A stretch of 64,000 nt of DNA, taken from Adhaeribacter soli (GTDB lineage: Bacteria > Bacteroidota > Bacteroidia > Cytophagales > Hymenobacteraceae). The notes below the pieces were generated by a model that was not told the origin of the DNA, did not search any database, and saw only the letters and a program-made list of their open reading frames with translations. Where the stretch lies: contig NZ_VTWT01000008.1 in assembly GCF_008727925.1 (NCBI RefSeq), positions 124,001 through 188,000 of the forward strand, read 5' to 3'. Positions 1 to 8,451 of this stretch are shown here, in pieces (the stretch's first letter is position 1; each line of letters begins with the position of its first letter). The translations under genes and the position numbers were made by a program.

Positions 1-1479
1 ACGGCCGGCAATACCGGCGATGCCAGCAGCATGTCTTCCGGTTCTACCGGCTCTTCGGGTAAAACTACCGGCAGAAGCTCCGGCTCTACTTCAGGTTCTA
101 CTTCCGGCACCACTTCCAGCCGGGCAAAATCCGGTACTTCTAAAACTACAGAAGGCAAATCTACGGGCAAAACCACCGGCAGATCATCTTCCGGCACTGG
201 TTCCTCGTCTTCCGGTTCCACTTCGTCCCGCTCAACCCGCTCCACTTCCGGCAGATCGTCCGGCTCCGGTTCTTCTGGCAGCCAGCACGAAAGCGGCTAT
301 GGCAGCATGAGCACCGGCGGCGGCGGCTACGGCGACTATAACCAGAATTGGGGCTCCAACCAGGGCAACCAGGGCGGCGGCTCTTTTGACAGAGGCTCCG
401 ACATGGGCGGCTATGGTTCGCAAGGCGGCGGATACTCCCAGGGCCAGGGCAATACCGGCGGTTATGGAAATGAATTCGGCAGCTATGGCAACCAGATGAG
501 TTATGGCGGCTCTACCCAGGGCGGACATGGTTCACAGGGAGGCCATGGCGGCAGCAACTGGGGTAACCAGGGCAATCAGGGTGGCTGGAGCGGTTCTAAC
601 CAGGGCGGCAGCGGCAACTACAGCCGTGGCATGAGCGGTGGTTCTATGGGTGGCGGCAGCCAGTATGGCTACGGCCAGGGCATGGGCCATGGAACGCAAA
701 GCGGCGGTTTTGGCTCACAAAGCGGTTACGGTTCTTCTAACTACGGCAACATGAGCGACCAAGACAACTTCGGCCAACGCGGTGGCTATGGCCACACCTC
801 GCAAGGGGGTTATGGCTCACAGAGCGGTTACGGTTCGCAAGGCGGCTATGGTGGTCAGTACGGTCACCAAGGCGGCATGAGCAACCAGGGCGGATATGGC
901 TCGCATGGTGGTTATGGTTCGCAAGGTGGCTACGGCGGTTCCAACCGCGGCATGGGTGGTTACGACCAGGATAATTACGGCACTTCACAACGTGGTAGCT
1001 GGGGCAACCAGGGCGGCCACGGTTCGCAAGGCAGCAGCTATGGCTCTATGAGTGGCATGGGCCACCAGGGTGGATATGGCTCACAAGGTGGCTATGGTTC
1101 ACAGGGTGGCCATGGCGGCGGCTACGGCGGTTCCTCTCAGGGTGGCTTCGGCTCCATGAGCAACCGTGGCGGCCAAGGTGGCTACGGCTCTTCCGGCTCT
1201 ATGGGCAGCGGCCCGTATGGCAACCGCTCCCAGGGTGGTCAGGGTGGTTATAGCCAGGGCTTCAGTAACCAAGGTGGTTACGGCTCTCAGGGCGGTAGCT
1301 CCCGCGGCGGCTCTTACAACGAAGAAATGGGTTCCAGAAGAGGCAGCTTTGGCGGTAGTTCATCTTTCGGCCAGGGCGGCTCTTCCCGCGGAAACTCATC
1401 TTATGGCGGCTACGATCAGGATGACGAGTATGGTTCATCTTCCCGCAACAGCGATCGCCATACGAACCTGGATTATTAA
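1..1479 (+). CDS. Gly/Ser/Gln/Tyr-rich low-complexity repeat protein (5' partial)
   Basis: The reading frame is open from the first base, so the gene probably begins upstream; an ATG at 31 is possible but the same S/T/G composition continues before it. The first ~90 visible residues are Ser/Thr/Gly with scattered Lys/Arg (SSGST and TTGRSS units). From about residue 95 to 470 the chain is built of degenerate GGYGSQ units with N, H, F and M substitutions. It ends in an acidic, polar tail (residues DQDDEYGSSSRNSDRHTNLDY region). There is no recognisable folded domain, signal peptide or membrane segment. The [G/S]Y[G/S] spacing resembles prion-like, phase-separating domains and surface or stress glycine-rich proteins; I assign no function. 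A strong terminator follows. Confidence 0.75.
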   Translation, partial: TAGNTGDASSMSSGSTGSSGKTTGRSSGSTSGSTSGTTSSRAKSGTSKTTEGKSTGKTTGRSSSGTGSSSSGSTSSRSTRSTSGRSSGSGSSGSQHESGYGSMSTGGGGYGDYNQNWGSNQGNQGGGSFDRGSDMGGYGSQGGGYSQGQGNTGGYGNEFGSYGNQMSYGGSTQGGHGSQGGHGGSNWGNQGNQGGWSGSNQGGSGNYSRGMSGGSMGGGSQYGYGQGMGHGTQSGGFGSQSGYGSSNYGNMSDQDNFGQRGGYGHTSQGGYGSQSGYGSQGGYGGQYGHQGGMSNQGGYGSHGGYGSQGGYGGSNRGMGGYDQDNYGTSQRGSWGNQGGHGSQGSSYGSMSGMGHQGGYGSQGGYGSQGGHGGGYGGSSQGGFGSMSNRGGQGGYGSSGSMGSGPYGNRSQGGQGGYSQGFSNQGGYGSQGGSSRGGSYNEEMGSRRGSFGGSSSFGQGGSSRGNSSYGGYDQDDEYGSSSRNSDRHTNLDY

Positions 1480-1504
1480 CAATCTCTTATAATTGCCAAA
1501 TACT

Positions 1505-1537
1505 AAAAAAGCCCCGCAACTATGCGGGGCTTTTTTT
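1505..1537 (+). terminator. Rho-independent terminator of the Gly-rich gene
   Basis: GCCCCGCA (1511-1518) pairs with TGCGGGGC (1523-1530) around a short loop, preceded by an A run and followed by seven T. It lies 25 bp after the stop codon. Confidence 0.9.
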
Positions 1538-1676
1538 ATGCCGGTAAACTAAGAGTTAACCAGGGGAAGAACTGAAATCAATTTATTGAACAGGTTTTTG
1601 AATTTCAATTGAATTGCCAGGCCGATACCTCTCTCTAGAAATGATCTTTGCCGTTTTATAGTAAACATCCTGCTAT

Positions 1677-1696
1677 CCGTCAGCTAAAGCAGACGG
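1677..1696. repeat. Dispersed 20-nt hairpin repeat, copy 1
   Basis: CCGTCAGCTAAAGCAGACGG occurs here, at 11028-11047 and at 15641-15660, each time followed by C/T-AATGAA. The ends CCGTC/GACGG pair. All three copies are intergenic, in the same orientation. Confidence 0.8.
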
Positions 1697-1981
1697 CAAT
1701 GAAAGTTGAGCTTGTGGAGGAGGTACCTGGATTTCAGTTGGGGCAGTCCTGATGGGAGCTTCATTTCAAGCCCAAATGTATACCAGATACTCTGCACCGG
1801 GTTCTATCCCCGACAGAATTCCTATTATCCGGAAGCAACCTGCTTCTGAGGTTTGAGTTCTGCTTGGGGACAGCACCCGGGAAGAAAGGAGCGAAAGGCA
1901 TTTTAATCTGGCAAGGGAGTTCAACTCTACCAGGTTAAGGAAGTGGATAAAATTACGTTAAGCTGCTACGATCATCATTCT

Positions 1982-2027
1982 GGAAGAAACTTGTGAGATC
2001 ACAGCATAGAAGTCACAAGATTCTTCC
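1982..2027. other. Long hairpin in a 700-bp gene-free stretch
   Basis: GGAAGAAACTTGTGA (1982-1996) pairs with TCACAAGATTCTTCC (2013-2027) with one mismatch. The rest of the gene-free stretch 1538-2190 holds the 20-nt repeat at 1677 and otherwise nothing I recognise; no ORF looks coding. A small RNA or a decayed element is possible. Confidence 0.45.
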
Positions 2028-2190
2028 GGAAGGACAGAAAAGGGTAGAATAAATTGTATAAACTAAACTCGTCTCTTTACTTGTAAGCCTTTAACCTGAA
2101 ACTGCTTTCTTGTACTTATTCTTCTTACCTATTTAAAGAAAAACTTTCGCAGATTATGGGAGTTTTTAGCTGAAATTGGTACCCTTTAGT

Positions 2191-3063
2191 TTACTCCGGC
2201 AAAAAGCATTCGGCATGTTGGCGGGCAAACTCACGGAAGGTATAGGGTTTGTGCCCGGTAACCCGTTCCACCGTATCGGTAACTATTCCGGCATGTCCGG
2301 CTTTGGCTACCTGGTGGAGCTCCATCATGGCGCGCGCCATCCATTCGGGCATTTGCGCCTGCAGCATGCTCTGGTAAGCAGTTTCTTCGGGCACATCTAT
2401 GTACTTAACCGGCTGTCCGGTAGCTTCGCTTAGCACCTGGGCAATTTCCTGTACCGATATTGGTTCTGGCCCGGTTATATTAAGCTCCTGGTTATAGTAG
2501 GCTTCGGAAGTCAGTACGCAATCGGCAACCGCGGCAATATCACGCACATCTATGTAACTCACTTTTCCTTCACCTAAAGGCATGTAAATGGCATTTTCGT
2601 TGCGGATAGTATTGCCCGAAAAATTCACGAAGTTCTGCATAAAGGAAGTCGGGCGAAGGATGGTGTAGTTGAGACCGGAAGCTTTCAGGTAATCTTCTAC
2701 TTCACGGTGCCAGCGGCCTAACTGGATCGGGTTCTCCGATTCGGCGCCGGCTGCAGAAAGCCGCACCACGTGTTTTACGCCGACTGACTTGGCCTCATCG
2801 ATCAGTTTTTTTGCCATTTCTACCTGGTCGGCTGCCAGCGGGGTAATAATAAAAGCGCGGTCTACTCCCGTAAATGCAGCTTTCAGCGATTCGGGCCGAT
2901 GAAATTCGATCTCGCAAAGCTCCACATTGGGGTACTTTAGGTTTTCGCCTTTTATAATGGAATGCACGCCGGCCCGCACCCGCACATTCAGGTTCGACAA
3001 CTTTTTTACGATCTGGTTTCCTACCGTTCCGGTAGCGCCGGTAATTAAAATAGTTTCCTGCAT
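2191..3063 (-). CDS. NmrA-type NAD(P)-binding oxidoreductase (atypical SDR)
   Basis: 290 residues. The N-terminus carries the Rossmann dinucleotide motif G9-x-x-G12-x-x-G15 within ITGATGTVG, followed by a basic residue pattern after beta-2 (RAGVHS) that suggests NADP preference. The classical SDR Tyr-x3-Lys pair is not in its usual place, which fits the atypical NmrA/NAD(P)H-quinone-reductase-like group. The C-terminus (TVERVTGHKPYTFREF) is typical of this family. Substrate cannot be told; relatives act as redox sensors or small quinone/flavin-linked reductases. It stands alone, convergent with nothing close by, and has an ATG start at 3063 with a 70-bp leader before AT-rich DNA. Confidence 0.85.
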   Translation of the reverse strand: MQETILITGATGTVGNQIVKKLSNLNVRVRAGVHSIIKGENLKYPNVELCEIEFHRPESLKAAFTGVDRAFIITPLAADQVEMAKKLIDEAKSVGVKHVVRLSAAGAESENPIQLGRWHREVEDYLKASGLNYTILRPTSFMQNFVNFSGNTIRNENAIYMPLGEGKVSYIDVRDIAAVADCVLTSEAYYNQELNITGPEPISVQEIAQVLSEATGQPVKYIDVPEETAYQSMLQAQMPEWMARAMMELHQVAKAGHAGIVTDTVERVTGHKPYTFREFARQHAECFLPE

Positions 3064-3242
3064 AATGCTCGTGCGTGAAGTGGTGAATGCGTAAATAAGG
3101 ATTAGCTGTTTACCTTAAAAATGGGGAAATGGTTGAGGGGATTTTTCTACCTGGTAGCGTATTGTTTGAGTGGAAAATAACTTTTATAGAAGTGCAATCT
3201 ATTTTCTTCAACTCATAACTTTTAACTTTCAACTTTTAATTG

Positions 3243-3562
3243 GGCTTTCTCCCTCAAGCGGGTGGCTTCGCAGCTGCAACCTTACCTGCCCTACCGGGCT
3301 GCCTCCTGCGTCGGCACCGGTAAGCTTGGAGGCCGCTCTCACAGAAACTGGTGTCAGTATTCCTTCGTGGCTGGCTTTCTTTTAATTTAGTTATTATCCG
3401 CTAACGTGGTTTTCAGGGGCGCTGCGCTGGCGATATGCGTGGGGACAGGTCAAGCCCTGTCCGTACATAATTGAAAAGGGAAATTCTAAAAATTCTATAA
3501 TTCTGAAAATTCTGATTCAGACAATTGTCCTGAAAATCCTTTAATCCTGAAAATCCTGATTC
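3243..3562. repeat. Composite ~325-nt intergenic repeat, copy A
   Basis: Shares with 15303-15632, in the same order and orientation: a CCCTCAAGC start, the block around CTGCCCTACCGGGCTGCCTC, an AGAAACTGGTGTCAGT block, the block GCTAACGTGGTTTTCAGGGG through GGGGACAGG..CCCTGTCC, and a tail of ATTCTG and AATCCTGA units. Spacers between the blocks differ. The apparent ORFs inside (3170-3385 plus strand, 3413-3610 minus strand) have no counterpart reading frame in the other copy and look non-coding. Confidence 0.8.
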
Positions 3563-3640
3563 TGATACAGACAAATTCATTTGTAGTCTTATACGCTTTG
3601 GTAAAGCCAAACAATCCTACACGAATGCAGGCAAACGTTC

Positions 3641-4492
3641 CTACTTTCTCTTCACGCTGAAGATCTTGCCGTTTTCGTTGCTGAAGATGAGGTCGTTGTT
3701 GGTCTGGAAAACCAGGGCTTCGGCTTGGCCGGATTTGCCTACCGGGATGCAGTATTTTTTGCCGTCGAAAAGGTTTTTACCGGTCATTTCGAACAGGTAA
3801 ATTTTGCCGTAGCCTAGTAGGGCGAAATGTTTTCCGTCGGGGCTGATATCGGCGGCGGTGATCATGGTGTTCATGGGCAATTCGTCGATCACTTCAGCTA
3901 CGTAGTTGCCGGGCTTGTCGGGGAGGCGGTAGGCTTTAACCAGTTCTTCGCGGCCGCGGTCTTTACTGAACAGGTATAAGCTACCGTCGTGCCAGAAAAA
4001 GGCCTCACAGTCGAAGTTGCGGGCTTTCTTTTTGGGCGGAAAATCCTTTTGGTCGGCGTAGCGGAACTGAATGGTATCTACCAGGCTGGGATTCGCTGGA
4101 TTTACTTTGAAGATGCGGAGGTTGTGGCGGGAATTTTCGTTGTTGCCAAAATCGCCGATGTAAATATTGCCGCTTTTATCTTTGGTAAGATCTTCCCAGT
4201 CTTCGTTCGAAGTATGCGGAATTTCAAGCGTATCGCGTAACTGCCCTTTCAGGTTAACCTTATAAAGTACGTTGCGGCCGCCGCCATCGTCGTGGGTCCA
4301 GAGGGTGGAGTCGTCTTCGGCCCAGGCAAAGCCGGAACTTTCCTTCACTTCATTTTTGGCCATTTTAGCCAGCTGAGTTACGGTGTAGGCATTATCTAAG
4401 GTTTCGAAACCTGCGCGCCGGTTGTCCTGGTTGCAGCCGCATAAAGTGGTTTGCAGGAAAATGTAAATGGTAAAGAGTTTATATTTCAGCAT
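3641..4492 (-). CDS. Beta-propeller-like lipoprotein
   Basis: 283 residues with a short signal peptide ending in the lipobox L-C-G-C (Cys20), so exported and lipid-anchored. The body has repeated short beta-strand units typical of propellers (for example GNIYIGDFGNNENSRHNL and DGSLYLFSKDRG). The opening ESSGFAW..LWTHDDGGG resembles a family in which the protein begins 'ESSGL...LWTHNDSG'; its role is unknown to me. The ATG overlaps the end of the upstream helicase gene by 7 nt, so the two are probably co-transcribed and translationally coupled. Confidence 0.75.
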   Translation of the reverse strand: MLKYKLFTIYIFLQTTLCGCNQDNRRAGFETLDNAYTVTQLAKMAKNEVKESSGFAWAEDDSTLWTHDDGGGRNVLYKVNLKGQLRDTLEIPHTSNEDWEDLTKDKSGNIYIGDFGNNENSRHNLRIFKVNPANPSLVDTIQFRYADQKDFPPKKKARNFDCEAFFWHDGSLYLFSKDRGREELVKAYRLPDKPGNYVAEVIDELPMNTMITAADISPDGKHFALLGYGKIYLFEMTGKNLFDGKKYCIPVGKSGQAEALVFQTNNDLIFSNENGKIFSVKRK

Positions 4493-7400
4493 TCGGTCTG
4501 GCTTATTTTCTGAAGCGCTTTTTCGGGGTGCAGCCAGAATTGGCGGCTGTAAAAAGCGCTGTAAGGCCAGTTACGTTTTTGCAGCAGGAAAGGTACATCG
4601 AAGTGGGTTTGCCGCGCCGAAACCTGACTAAAATACAGATCGTCGTCGGTGCGAAACAGGTGGAAGTAGTGATTATTCCGGCTTAAAGTAAGGTCGGCAA
4701 AGGGTAGTTTTTTACTTAATCCGGCTACTGTTTCTGCATTTTCTAACAGCTGATCTTTCAGATAAAAGGGCTGGTTTTCCGAAGTTGTTTCCGGAAGCTG
4801 CCAGGTGAAGTTTCCGGCGGAAACCTGCCGGGCAAATTGCAGAAAGGCTTTCAGCAATTTCGGACCTTCGTTTCTGGCGTTTTCCACGTTCAGTTCTTCC
4901 GGCTCCAGACTGCTGACTACGTAAATTTTCGAAATGGCGCGGGTAATGGCCACGTTCAGCCGGTTCTCCCCTTTGGCCTGGCTTAAACTTCCGAACTGGT
5001 TAAACATTTTACCAGTTACATCGGACGCATACCCGATCGAGAAAATAATGACCTGCTTTTCATCGCCCTGCATGTTCTCGATATTCTTAATGAGCACAGT
5101 TTCCGGCAGCTCCGTTTTGCGCGCTGCCGCCTCTGCTTCTGCCAGGTCCTGAACCAGGTTTTGCTGCGCGAAGTTGAACGTAATGATGCCGATATCGGTG
5201 CTACCGGAGGCGAGTAAATCGAACAGTAGCTTTGTAATTTCTTCGGCTTCCCTCCTGTTCGTCTGGTTTTCCCAAAGCCCGTTCACTTTCCGGAATTCGA
5301 TGGCCGGAATGCCTTTTTCCAGGTCCTGACGGTCCGGAATGAGTTGCAGTTTATTCCGGTAGAAATGCTGATTGGAGAAATGAATAAGTTCGGGGAAACG
5401 GCTGCGGTAGTGCTGCGTGAGCCAATGCTGCGGCAAATGCAAACTTCCCAGCTGCAACAGCGATTCCACGAACAATTCTTCGGTTTCGGTATCCTCGTCC
5501 TGCCAGCGGCTGCGGTAAATATCGGTGGGCGCTAACTGGTGCTCGTCGCCGGCAATTACTACCTGCTTGGCGCGGAAAATAGCCGGCAACCCGGATTCGG
5601 CAAAAGCCTGCGAAGCTTCATCGAAAATTACCAGATCGGCGGTTTGGTTTATGGGGAAAAGCGCGGAAATGGTTTCAGGGGAAGCAAGCCAGCAAGGCAC
5701 CAGGTCGTTAATTTCTTCGCCAAAAAGCGCCTGCAATTTCCGCAACGGATATAAGCTACGCTTCTTACTTACCTGCGCGTAAAGCTTGCGGTACGAAACA
5801 GTATTCCCCAGGCGGTTTTTCTCCAGGCTGGTGTAGGTTCTTTCCCGCAAACGCGTGAGCACGATCTGATGACTAAGCTGCTGTTTTTGCTGAATTAATT
5901 GCTGCAATTCCGTTTCCAGGTTCTCTATTTCCGGCCCAGCCAGTTTCAGTACCGGGTACTGTTGTTCAATGTGCGTGATCCAGTTCAATAAGATGCAATT
6001 CTGAAAAGTTTCCAGCTTTTCAGTTACCGTTCCGGGCAGGTTTTGCAGCGTTTTGGCTACTGTTTTTTCCGTGGCTGAAAACGCCTGAAACCGGGAATCA
6101 TGCGCTGCAATTTCATCGAAGTGACTGCGTATGGTTAGGAGGAATTCTGCTCTGAAGCCTTCGTTTTCAGCCAGTTTTTCGATTTGGTTTTCAGTTAAAT
6201 ATTCCTGCCATTTTTCAGCTTCTTTTTCTAACGTTTCAAGTGCCTGCAGCAGTTTCTTTACCTGAGATAGTACCGTTTGCGGTTCGGCAGAAAGCCATTT
6301 TTTACGCACCAGTTTTTTTGCTGATTGGGTAGCAGCTACGGCAGCTTTTAAAATATTGAAATAAGCTTCTCTGGCTTCGGAATCGGCCCAAACAGGAAGC
6401 GATACGGTCGGAATATTTTCCTGTAACCAGGTTTGCAGCTCCAGTCTTTCGCGTTGCTTTTCCAGTTGCTTTTTCAGGGGTTCTATTCCGCTCTCGGCAA
6501 ACGGCAAACTGAATTGGCCAAATGTTTTTTCGAGGGTTTGCCTGGCTTTCGTATTCAAGCGCCATTTTGCTTTTTTCCACACAATGGTTCTGCTGTTTTC
6601 ATAAGCCGTTAGCGCCAAGGCAGCATTTTTCAGTTCCTCCGGAAGGAGCACCACTTTTTCTTCGGCAAAGAATTTTTCCAGGCGCTTCACCGTTTTCAGC
6701 ACCTGTTCCAGGTCGGTGGAAGTTCTGGAAAACAGTAAATGGAAAGCAGAAAAAATTGCTTCACTGCTACTCAGCAGCTGGTTAACTTTTTGCAGTTCCG
6801 GTTCTTCAATTTTCAGAAATTTCCAGGCAGCAAAACCGGAATTCTGCGCCACAATTTGGGCCGGAAGTTCTTTGGAAAAAGCGACCATTTCTGCCGGGAT
6901 TTCTGTAGCCAGGTTTTCCAGTTTTTTTCTATCCGGCCAGCTCCAATCCGCAAAACTTTTCCGGTCGCTTAAAACAAAATCAGGTGCATCGAATTGCGCG
7001 GCAGAAGTTAAATACTGTTCCAGTTTCGGCAGGAAAAATGGTAGCGTTCCGGCGGTAAAACTCCGGTAAGTTTCGCCCATTTCTTTGGTGGCGCTTTTAA
7101 GCGAGCTCCGGAGATAAAGTTCTTTTACCGGCCAGCCGCAAACCGATGCATCGAACAAAGCCGTTTTAAACTCAGCAAGCGTTTGCAGGATCTGGTTGAT
7201 GCGGCGGCTTGTTTCCAGGAACTGGCGTTCGGCAAATACTACCGGCAACTGGTTGTTTTGCTTTTTGTAGGTTTCAACTTCTTCAATCTGCAGACGCAAC
7301 TGCTCAAAAATTTTCCGGTGGTCTGCTTCTACGTCGTGCACCAGGGCAGCAAAATTGCCGAAGCCTTTACTTGCCAAGCGGTTATACACCACCTCCAGCG

Positions 7401-8424
7401 CGGCGCGTTTCTGACACACTACCCAAACCGTTTTTCCGCGCGCAACAAAGTCGGTTACCAGGTTGCAAATAAGCTGCGATTTTCCGGTTCCCGGCGGACC
7501 TTGCACTACTACCGATCGACCTTTTTTTACTTCCTGCAGTACCGTTTCCTGCGAGGCATCGAGGTCGAAAACGGCAAAGGTGTTCTGCTCTAAACTTCCG
7601 TAAGAAGAACCTTCCGTATGCCCTTTGAAAAGATTGGAGAAGGATTGTATTTCGGCCTGTTGCAGCATTTCATCGTAGTCGGCCATCAGGTAAGAACCGG
7701 CCTGCGGGAAGATTCCCAGGACGGCTTCCGGAAACAATTTCAGTTCGCCGGGGAGGAATTGCTTTTCAAAATCAGGTTTGGTAAAGCTGCGGAACGGTAC
7801 GATCTTATCCTGAAAAAGCTCCTGATTGAAGTTGATGTCGAGGCTGCTATTCTTTAGAAATTCGTATAAAGCCGTCCGGAAAGCTAAAGCATCTTTCGGA
7901 AGTTCGGAAGCATCGAAAGCAAGCAGGTTTTCGTCGGGTGGCAGTTGGTTGTAGTGCGCGTAGGCCAGCAAAAAACTCTTGTTCAAAACAGGCGGAACGG
8001 CTTTATCCTGCGTGAGTACCCATTGCTGTTTTTCATTCAGCTCCAGCGAAATCGGAAAGAATAAAAGCGGGCAACGAATGGCCGAACCGTCGTTAAATTT
8101 TCCGGAAACAAAAGGCCAGCCAACAAACAACTCCTTCGTGCCGCGTTCTTCCTGCAACAGATTGGCCCGGCGGGAAATTTCGCGCAAACGCCGGCTTAAA
8201 GTTGCCACATCGGCTTGCCTCGGATCGGCGAAAGGCGTGAGCATCACCGTTTTTTTCCCGGAAATAAGTTCGCGGAGCAATGCGAAAGCCGGTTGGTTAT
8301 TTATAAAATCGAAAGCCTGCAGATCAAGCTGCAGGCCGGCGCTTAAACGGCGCAGAACCAGCGCCCGGTTATTGGCCGAAAGGTTGATTAGCCGCCGCTG
8401 ATACGATTTTAAAATATGCTCCAT
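4486..8424 (-). CDS. Large superfamily 1 (UPF1-like) helicase/ATPase
   Basis: 1312 residues. An N-terminal ~260-residue region resembles the DUF4011-type extension. Motif I (Walker A) GPPGTGKS is at residues 309-316; a long helical insert of about 550 residues follows; motif II is DEAS near residue 935 followed by motif III GDEHQLAPTD. Motif IV (TQHYRSRFPEL), motif V (NMQGDEKQVIIFS) and motif VI (NRLNVAITRA) complete the set, so the ATPase should be active. The C-terminal ~130 residues contain no recognised nuclease. Proteins of this type act on DNA or RNA and some belong to defence islands, but no partner nuclease or methylase is adjacent here. The next gene overlaps by 7 nt. Confidence 0.85.
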   Translation of the reverse strand: MEHILKSYQRRLINLSANNRALVLRRLSAGLQLDLQAFDFINNQPAFALLRELISGKKTVMLTPFADPRQADVATLSRRLREISRRANLLQEERGTKELFVGWPFVSGKFNDGSAIRCPLLFFPISLELNEKQQWVLTQDKAVPPVLNKSFLLAYAHYNQLPPDENLLAFDASELPKDALAFRTALYEFLKNSSLDINFNQELFQDKIVPFRSFTKPDFEKQFLPGELKLFPEAVLGIFPQAGSYLMADYDEMLQQAEIQSFSNLFKGHTEGSSYGSLEQNTFAVFDLDASQETVLQEVKKGRSVVVQGPPGTGKSQLICNLVTDFVARGKTVWVVCQKRAALEVVYNRLASKGFGNFAALVHDVEADHRKIFEQLRLQIEEVETYKKQNNQLPVVFAERQFLETSRRINQILQTLAEFKTALFDASVCGWPVKELYLRSSLKSATKEMGETYRSFTAGTLPFFLPKLEQYLTSAAQFDAPDFVLSDRKSFADWSWPDRKKLENLATEIPAEMVAFSKELPAQIVAQNSGFAAWKFLKIEEPELQKVNQLLSSSEAIFSAFHLLFSRTSTDLEQVLKTVKRLEKFFAEEKVVLLPEELKNAALALTAYENSRTIVWKKAKWRLNTKARQTLEKTFGQFSLPFAESGIEPLKKQLEKQRERLELQTWLQENIPTVSLPVWADSEAREAYFNILKAAVAATQSAKKLVRKKWLSAEPQTVLSQVKKLLQALETLEKEAEKWQEYLTENQIEKLAENEGFRAEFLLTIRSHFDEIAAHDSRFQAFSATEKTVAKTLQNLPGTVTEKLETFQNCILLNWITHIEQQYPVLKLAGPEIENLETELQQLIQQKQQLSHQIVLTRLRERTYTSLEKNRLGNTVSYRKLYAQVSKKRSLYPLRKLQALFGEEINDLVPCWLASPETISALFPINQTADLVIFDEASQAFAESGLPAIFRAKQVVIAGDEHQLAPTDIYRSRWQDEDTETEELFVESLLQLGSLHLPQHWLTQHYRSRFPELIHFSNQHFYRNKLQLIPDRQDLEKGIPAIEFRKVNGLWENQTNRREAEEITKLLFDLLASGSTDIGIITFNFAQQNLVQDLAEAEAAARKTELPETVLIKNIENMQGDEKQVIIFSIGYASDVTGKMFNQFGSLSQAKGENRLNVAITRAISKIYVVSSLEPEELNVENARNEGPKLLKAFLQFARQVSAGNFTWQLPETTSENQPFYLKDQLLENAETVAGLSKKLPFADLTLSRNNHYFHLFRTDDDLYFSQVSARQTHFDVPFLLQKRNWPYSAFYSRQFWLHPEKALQKISQTEC

Positions 8425-8451
8425 TGCGGCAGCGAAGTTCCGAAAAAGTGG

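Noticed and set aside
232-528. Minus-strand and other-frame ORFs across the Gly-rich gene
   Set aside because: They are shadows of a GC-biased repeat; composition (Ala/Val or Arg/His runs) follows from the sense codons.
3170-3610. Two ORFs in the 3.2-3.6 kb spacer
   Set aside because: They lie in the composite repeat, and the second repeat copy does not keep the frames.
4486-8424. Helicase as part of a named defence system
   Set aside because: No nuclease, methylase or other defence partner is adjacent; the neighbours are housekeeping or envelope genes.
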